Positions 58,930-64,000 of a stretch of DNA of 64,000 nucleotides are shown one piece after another; the first letter of the stretch is position 1; each line of letters begins with the position of its first letter. The DNA lies in the NCBI RefSeq assembly GCF_020567425.1, contig NZ_JAJCVJ010000002.1, forward strand, positions 971,068 through 1,035,067. The letters are read 5' to 3'. Origin of the DNA: Salinirubrum litoreum (GTDB taxonomy: Archaea; Halobacteriota; Halobacteria; Halobacteriales; Haloferacaceae). The notes beneath the pieces are model-generated. The model worked only from the letters and a program-made list of their open reading frames with translations. It was not told the DNA's origin and searched no databases. Made by a program: the position numbers and the translations under genes.

Positions 58930-61040
58930 CGCCGCCTCCGGCAGTCCGCGTCGTCGGTCAGCACGGTCACGTCGTGACCGGCGCTGTAGACCAGCGCGGT
59001 CGGGTCGATCACCACGGTCCCCTCGTCGGTGACGCGTGCGCCGTCGGCCGACACCGACAGGTTCCGGACGCAGTCGATGCCGGCGACACCGGCGATCTGT
59101 TCGTACAGTTCCGCCCGGTAGACCGGTCGGCCGAAGGGCCACCCCTCGCCGTCGAAGCCGGTCAGTGGATCGAGGAAGTCGTCCAGCACCGTCTCGACCG
59201 CCGCGATCCGCCCCTCGGCGGTGAACCCCTCGTCCAACTCGACGCCGACCGCGACCCGGACGCCGGCGTAGGTCGGCCCGGCGACCGAGACGCGATCCGT
59301 GAGGAGTCGGTGTCGCTGGAGGTGCGCGTCCACCGCGTCCAGCAGGCCAGCACTCGGCTCCGGTGGCGTCGACTCGGGGAGTGTGCTGTGGGGGACGACG
59401 ACCACCCGGACCGCAGTCACGGGGTCGCAGTCGCCCGGTCCCGGCACCTCGTGGGTCGTCGCGGTCGCCCGCGCGACCCGGACGCCGGGCGTCGAGCGCG
59501 CCAACTCGCGGTAGTCCTCGCCGGTCACGGCCCGCGAGGTGTCGAGGAGTCCGCGTCGGATCCGGACGAGCGCGTCGTCCACCGACTCGGCGTCCGTGCC
59601 GCCGGCCGCCGGTCCGAGTGTCGACACCGCTACCTCGTCTGCCACGGGCGAGTCGGTCACCAGCGACCACTGCGCCTCCTGGGAGACGTTCCCCGCGACG
59701 CCCCCGCCGGCGACGTACCGACTCGCCACGACCTCGCTCCCGGCCGGCGGCACGCGGCCGGTCACGCCGTCGCCGAACCGGATCACGCCGGTCGTCGCCT
59801 CCCGGACGTAGTGGTTGTCGGTCGGTCCCGACGCGTCGAGGTCGCCGACCTCGGTCCACTGCACCGGTGGGTCTCCGGGTTCCCGAACGTGGATCGTCGC
59901 GTCGAGCACCGGGGCGTCGGGGAGGAGGAACGCCTGTCCGGGCAGGTCGGTGGTGCGGGTCTCGTCGGTCGGTCGGGGGCGCGCTCCCGCGTCGCCGACA
60001 CTGGCGGGAACAGCACTCTCGCCGCCGACAGCACCGAGTCGTCGCTCGGCGCGGACCAGCACCGCGGCGTCGGCGCTCGCCGCGTCGACCGGCCCGACGG
60101 TCCTCTGGTGGACCGCCGGGACGCTGTTCACCCGGACCGCGTCGAAGACCGGCGGAATCTCGTAGCCGCCAGCGACCACGCGACACCGGAGCCAGTAGCG
60201 TCCGCTGGGGGAATCGAAGACCCGGCCCAGTCGGTCCACCGCCGCCCAGTCGGCCGGGTCGGGTGCGGACAGTCGGACGTGTCCACCCCGGTAGAACCGG
60301 TCGGTCGTGTCCACCGGGTCGCCCGCGTCGTCGGTCGCCGGCGAGAGGGGGTCCCACGCGTCGTCGTCGAACCACCGGCCGGCGTCCGTGAGATACTCCC
60401 ACTGGAGTTCGACGGTCGGCCGGAAGGTCCCCGTCTCGTCGCGGTGAGCACCGACCGGCGGGAGGTCCGCGTCGTGGAAGTCGAACGCCACGTCCAGCAC
60501 GTCGCCCGCGAACGGGTCGCCCGCGAAACCCAGGTTGAGAGTCGCACCGCGTTCTGCACGCGGGCCGAACCCGAGGAAGTGCATCGTGTCCTCGCGGTTC
60601 GCGGTGGTGTTGTCGGTCCGCCCGCGCCGGTGGTCGACCACCACGTGGGCCAGTTCGGCGTCGGTCACGGCAACGGACCGGGCCGTCTCGAACCCGACCG
60701 TGGTCCCGCCCACCGCCGCGCGGACTGTCGTCTCGTTCGGCACGACCGCACCGTCTGCCAGTGCCGAGGGCGACAGCGACAGGTCGACACGCGCCGGGCG
60801 CGGCGGTGTCGGCGTCTCGCCGAGCAGTCGGAGGTACTTCCGGACGTGGTCGTCGGTGATCTGGTCCAGTTGGTAGCCGTAGGTCTCGGTGAGCCACGCC
60901 AGCAGTTCCAGCACCGTGATCCCCGGGTCGTGGACGTTGTGGTCGGTCCACTCGTCGGTGTACGCCGGGAGCAGTTTCCGGGCGTCGGCCAGCAGGTCGT
61001 CGAACGTCCGGTCGTCCAGCGTCGGCGGGTCGAGGCTCAC
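58926..61040 (-). CDS. gpJ-type baseplate assembly protein
   Basis: 704 residues. DDLLADARKLLPAYTDEWTDHNVHDPGITVLELLAWLTETYGY (14-56) is the N-terminal hallmark of the putative baseplate assembly (TIGR02243/gpJ) family. NHYVREATTGVIRFGDGVTGRVPPAG, SRYVAGGGVAGNV and AVTGEDYRELARSTPGV are the later landmarks. It is a wedge-type component at the tip of contractile tails. The four bases at its start overlap the upstream paralogue as ATGA, so the two are made in tandem. The C-terminus is a short Arg run. Confidence 0.92.
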   Translation of the reverse strand: MSLDPPTLDDRTFDDLLADARKLLPAYTDEWTDHNVHDPGITVLELLAWLTETYGYQLDQITDDHVRKYLRLLGETPTPPRPARVDLSLSPSALADGAVVPNETTVRAAVGGTTVGFETARSVAVTDAELAHVVVDHRRGRTDNTTANREDTMHFLGFGPRAERGATLNLGFAGDPFAGDVLDVAFDFHDADLPPVGAHRDETGTFRPTVELQWEYLTDAGRWFDDDAWDPLSPATDDAGDPVDTTDRFYRGGHVRLSAPDPADWAAVDRLGRVFDSPSGRYWLRCRVVAGGYEIPPVFDAVRVNSVPAVHQRTVGPVDAASADAAVLVRAERRLGAVGGESAVPASVGDAGARPRPTDETRTTDLPGQAFLLPDAPVLDATIHVREPGDPPVQWTEVGDLDASGPTDNHYVREATTGVIRFGDGVTGRVPPAGSEVVASRYVAGGGVAGNVSQEAQWSLVTDSPVADEVAVSTLGPAAGGTDAESVDDALVRIRRGLLDTSRAVTGEDYRELARSTPGVRVARATATTHEVPGPGDCDPVTAVRVVVVPHSTLPESTPPEPSAGLLDAVDAHLQRHRLLTDRVSVAGPTYAGVRVAVGVELDEGFTAEGRIAAVETVLDDFLDPLTGFDGEGWPFGRPVYRAELYEQIAGVAGIDCVRNLSVSADGARVTDEGTVVIDPTALVYSAGHDVTVLTDDADCRRRR

Positions 61041-64000
61041 GCGCCACCTCCCGTGCCGGCGTCTGTCGTACTCGTCGCGCCAGCGTCGGCGGCGGTGGTG
61101 CTGTCAGCCCCGGTCGTCGCAGTGGCGGGAGACGCCCGACTCGCCCGCACGTCGTGTGTCCCGGCGAAGACCAGGACGTCCTCGCTCACGCCGGGCACCT
61201 CGTCGCCGTCGCCGACGCGGGCCGTGGTCTCGTCACCGTGGAACGTCACCGTCAGGTCCGCGACGTGATCCACGCCCGCCACGCCCTCGGCGACCGCGAA
61301 CAGGTCGGCCGGACACGGCAGGGTGCCGAACGCCCAGCCCTCGCCCGATTCGCCACCCGAGAGCGGGTGGAGGTAGGCGGAGAGCGCGTCGTCGACCGCG
61401 CGCTCGACCGCCGAGACGCTCTCGACGCCGGGCGTGGCGACGACCCGAACCGCGACGGTCGCCTCGACGTAGGCCGGTCCCCGGACGATCAGTCGATCCG
61501 GCGTGACGACCGTGGTCGGCGCGTGGTCGGCGACTCGCTCCGCGACACGCTCCCGGAGACTGGCAGACGGGACCGGCTTCCGGGCACTGCTCGCCGGGAC
61601 GACGATCAGTGTCACGAAGCCCGCCCGACGCCGCCCGGCGGCGTCGGTCGCCGGGAGACAGCGCGCCCGTGCCAGTTTCCGCGTGGTGGTCGTGGCGACG
61701 CGCTCGAAGTCGACCGGCGTCACGGCGCGGTCACCGTCCCGCAGGGTTCGGCTGGCGCGCGTGACCGCCGACTCGGTGGACTCGGCGTCCGCGCCGCCGT
61801 CGCCCGCGATGGGGTTCGTCACCTCGTCCACGAGCGCGATGGCACTCTCCAGTTTCGTGACGGTCTCCCTCGGCACGTTGCCGGCGCTCCCGCCGCCGGT
61901 CTCGTAGCTCGCTCGGACGGTGTCCCGGCCGCGCGGCGGGATACGTCCCCGGCGACCGTCGCCGAACTGGATCTCGCCGGAGAGTCGGTCGACGGTGTAG
62001 TGGCGGTCGTCCGGCCCGGAGCCGAGGAAGTCCTCGACTGCGGTCCACCGCACCCAGACCGCGTCCGGGGCGGAGTCGGTGTCGCCGGTCGCTCCGCCAC
62101 CGACGACCTCGACCTGTTCGGGAGCGTCGGCGACCAGACCCTCGCGGTCGGCAGTCGAGAGGGTTCGCGCTTCGTCGACCCAGACCGACTCGGCGACCAC
62201 CGGCGGCGAGGCGACCGCGAACGTCTGATCTGCGGTGCCGTCGCTCCCGCCGAGTAGTTCGTCGGTCACGCTCTCCACGTTCGTCGCCCACCCGGCGTTG
62301 ACCGCCAGCACCTCCACGACCGGCGGCGTCTCGGTCGGATCGCCGACGCTCGATTCGGTGGGGAGGGTCGTCTCGCAGGGGTCGCTGTCGGCGTGGCCGG
62401 GGCGACCGCAGTCGGCGTGGTCGTCGCCTGCGTGCCCGCCACAGCCGCAGTCGTGGCCGGATTCGTCTGTCGAGTCGCCACCGGTGTCGGCGTCGCTGTC
62501 TGCGCCGCGTTCGTCGGTCTCCTCGCTCGCCTCCTCGCCCGCGACCGGGCCGCCGCCGACAGCGACCGGATCACCACTCGGCGTCAACAGCGCGACCTCG
62601 TCGGGCACCGTGTCGTTCAACACCGGCGCGCGGAAGTCGAACCAGACGTCGGCCGGTCCCGGCGAGAGGCGGCCGCTGGCGACCGTCAGGGTCCCACCCG
62701 CGTCGATCACCGTGCCGCCGGGGAGCGCCCGGTGCTGGTCGACGTCGAGGTTGCCGTGTTCCACGTCGACCAGGTACCCCGAGAGGTCGAGACTCCGGTC
62801 GCCGGTGTTCCGGAGTCGGATCGTCTCGCGGGGCGCGTCGATGCGGTCGATCCGGATCGCCAGGTCGGCGGGACCGGTCGCCGGCGGCGGCGTCTCGAAC
62901 GCCCCCTCGACGACACTCGCCCGGAGCCAGTGTCGCGCCGCGCCGAACAGCCCGACCGCCTCGCTCGCGTCCGGGAAGACCACCGAGATGAGCCCGCGCG
63001 TCAGCAGACGTTCGGTCCCGTCGGCCACGTCCGGCACGGCCCACTCCGTGACCTCGCCGCCGGCCCCGGCGTCGGTCGCCTGTCGACTGTACGTCCACGC
63101 CAGTCGCGGGTCGAAGTCGGCCGGCGTCGCCCGGTCGGTCGGCGACCAGAGCAACTGGATCGGCCCGTCTTCGAGTCGCCGGTCGAACCCGAGCGCGAGC
63201 GTCTGGCCGTCTGCCGGCAGTCGTCGGAACGGGCGGGTGCGCTCCCGGAGCGCCAGCGACACGTCGCGTGGCGCCTCGCCGTTGTCCGCAGCGAGCAGGT
63301 GGTCCGGACGCTCCTCTTTGCCGTACTGGAGGCGCAGCATCGAGAGCTTCGGCGGGGTCACGCCGTCGGTCTTCGTCGTCCACGTCTCGGTGTTGTTGGA
63401 GGTGTCTTCGGTCCGGACGTACGCGACAGAGCCGTAGTCGCCGCCGACGAGTCGCGCCCTGATCCAGTGGCCGTCCTCGCCCGCCACCGCCGTCTCCGCG
63501 AGGTCCGGCGGCACGTCGAAGACGACCGTGCCGCTGTCGGTGAACCGCCGCGCGTCCGGGTCCGTCTCGTCGCGGAGCGGGAGTCGCGTCCACGCGTCCC
63601 CGTTCCAGAACTCCCACGAGACCGACGGGCCACCGGCGTCCGACATCGCGTCGGCGTTCGCCAGCGTGAGCGAGAGGGTGACGGTCGCCCCCGGCGTCGT
63701 CAGCGCGTCACCCGACGCGATGGCGAACGTGTCGCGGTGTCGGGGGTGGTCGCCGAAGGGGAGCACTGGCTCGCTGGCGGTCGGATCGGAGAGTGGGACG
63801 TCGTTTGCGAACAGCGCGTCCGCAGCGCGGCCGACCGCGCCGCCGCCGAGTGCGGTGTCGCTCCCCTCGCCCACCGCACGTCGGTCGCCGGCCGCGAGCG
63901 TCACCGGGCCGACGGCGAGTTCGAATACGTGTGCTGGATCGCAGTTCCGGTTGGTCGTCGCCCGGAGCCAGCGACTGGTCCGCCCGCCGACCGTCGTCTC
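61037..64000 (-). CDS. gpJ-type baseplate protein with lamin-tail-like insertion, start beyond window
   Basis: 987 residues are visible and the frame is open to base 64000, so the N-terminus lies outside the window; a GTG at 63904 is only an internal candidate. RTSRWLRATTNRNCDPAHVF and RHWLRASVVEGAF are gpJ-type repeats, and DDRHYTVDRLSGEIQFGDGR, ASYETGGGSAGNV and AVTPVDFERVA repeat the landmarks of the next gene. Between them, at about 62555-62866, lies a lamin-tail-like domain (RIDRIDAPRETIRLRNTGDR, SGYLVD, LPGGTVIDAGGTL). An acidic Cys/His segment follows (62375-62455, HDCGCGGHAGDDHADCG). It overlaps the second gpJ gene as ATGA. Confidence 0.88.
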   Translation of the reverse strand, partial: ETTVGGRTSRWLRATTNRNCDPAHVFELAVGPVTLAAGDRRAVGEGSDTALGGGAVGRAADALFANDVPLSDPTASEPVLPFGDHPRHRDTFAIASGDALTTPGATVTLSLTLANADAMSDAGGPSVSWEFWNGDAWTRLPLRDETDPDARRFTDSGTVVFDVPPDLAETAVAGEDGHWIRARLVGGDYGSVAYVRTEDTSNNTETWTTKTDGVTPPKLSMLRLQYGKEERPDHLLAADNGEAPRDVSLALRERTRPFRRLPADGQTLALGFDRRLEDGPIQLLWSPTDRATPADFDPRLAWTYSRQATDAGAGGEVTEWAVPDVADGTERLLTRGLISVVFPDASEAVGLFGAARHWLRASVVEGAFETPPPATGPADLAIRIDRIDAPRETIRLRNTGDRSLDLSGYLVDVEHGNLDVDQHRALPGGTVIDAGGTLTVASGRLSPGPADVWFDFRAPVLNDTVPDEVALLTPSGDPVAVGGGPVAGEEASEETDERGADSDADTGGDSTDESGHDCGCGGHAGDDHADCGRPGHADSDPCETTLPTESSVGDPTETPPVVEVLAVNAGWATNVESVTDELLGGSDGTADQTFAVASPPVVAESVWVDEARTLSTADREGLVADAPEQVEVVGGGATGDTDSAPDAVWVRWTAVEDFLGSGPDDRHYTVDRLSGEIQFGDGRRGRIPPRGRDTVRASYETGGGSAGNVPRETVTKLESAIALVDEVTNPIAGDGGADAESTESAVTRASRTLRDGDRAVTPVDFERVATTTTRKLARARCLPATDAAGRRRAGFVTLIVVPASSARKPVPSASLRERVAERVADHAPTTVVTPDRLIVRGPAYVEATVAVRVVATPGVESVSAVERAVDDALSAYLHPLSGGESGEGWAFGTLPCPADLFAVAEGVAGVDHVADLTVTFHGDETTARVGDGDEVPGVSEDVLVFAGTHDVRASRASPATATTGADSTTAADAGATSTTDAGTGGGA

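Noticed and set aside
1-64000. tRNA, rRNA, SRP RNA and RNase P RNA genes
   Set aside because: I looked for T-loop (GGTTCGAATC-like), rRNA and RNase P core motifs in the gaps and saw none that fold correctly; a covariance search could still find one.

Overview
The window is a piece of a haloarchaeal (class Halobacteria) chromosome. The evidence is very high G+C, strongly acidic proteins, frequent GTG starts, leaderless promoters with a TATA-like box about 27 bases before the start codon, Tat-dependent lipoproteins, and archaeal genes such as PurO, the EndA tRNA-splicing endonuclease, ribosomal protein L10e, DNA polymerase D small subunit (DP1) and ATP-dependent LigA. I found no rRNA or tRNA gene and no CRISPR array. 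Genes are dense on both strands and many junctions are 4-base ATGA overlaps.

Left third (1-22.7 kb): the end of an unrecognised gene; a two-gene operon of a PcpA/MhqO-type hydroquinone dioxygenase and a maleylacetate-reductase-like enzyme; a beta-propeller lipoprotein; a metallo-beta-lactamase (MBL) nuclease two genes downstream of DNA ligase; a repeat-bearing 530-base gap; DUF460 protein; RNase Z; a surface lipoprotein with an HExxH motif; nicotinate and uracil phosphoribosyltransferases; GAPDH; L10e; EndA with a NucS-like zinc-finger protein; and an HAD hydrolase.

Middle (22.8-46.6 kb): a Cys-rich DCC/Tat fusion protein that resembles a bacteriocin precursor, divergent from an HTH regulator; a Hel308-like helicase; DUF547 protein; a methyltransferase; a CDP-alcohol phosphatidyltransferase; penicillin acylase. 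Then comes a segment of about 4.3 kb (Nudix, secreted protein, MBL protein, DoxX) bracketed by inverted copies of a ~350-base element with long-range base pairing. After it lie an alpha/beta hydrolase without the nucleophile Ser, a glutamine amidotransferase, a GAF and RecA-like signalling pair, acyl-CoA dehydrogenase, a methyltransferase fused to a toroid-like domain, and a flippase.

Right third (46.7-64 kb): signal peptidase Sec11 and DNA polymerase D small subunit. This pair lies beside orc1/oriC1 in some haloarchaea; here it carries ORB-like motifs but no orc1 is visible. Next are a GNAT acetyltransferase, a DUF7344/HalOD1 pair, aspartate kinase behind a leader ORF, an HAD hydrolase, a phosphoesterase and PurO. 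The window ends inside a contractile-tail (eCIS/tailocin-like) operon on the minus strand. It has two gpJ-type baseplate proteins, a tail-protein-I homologue and a 606-residue conserved protein, joined by two micro-ORFs that overlap their neighbours and probably couple translation.

The most unusual items are the Cys-rich DCC/Tat protein, two families of dispersed elements that look like structured RNA (with compensatory changes in stems), the contractile-tail operon with a lamin-tail-like insertion, and the hydroquinone-cleavage operon.
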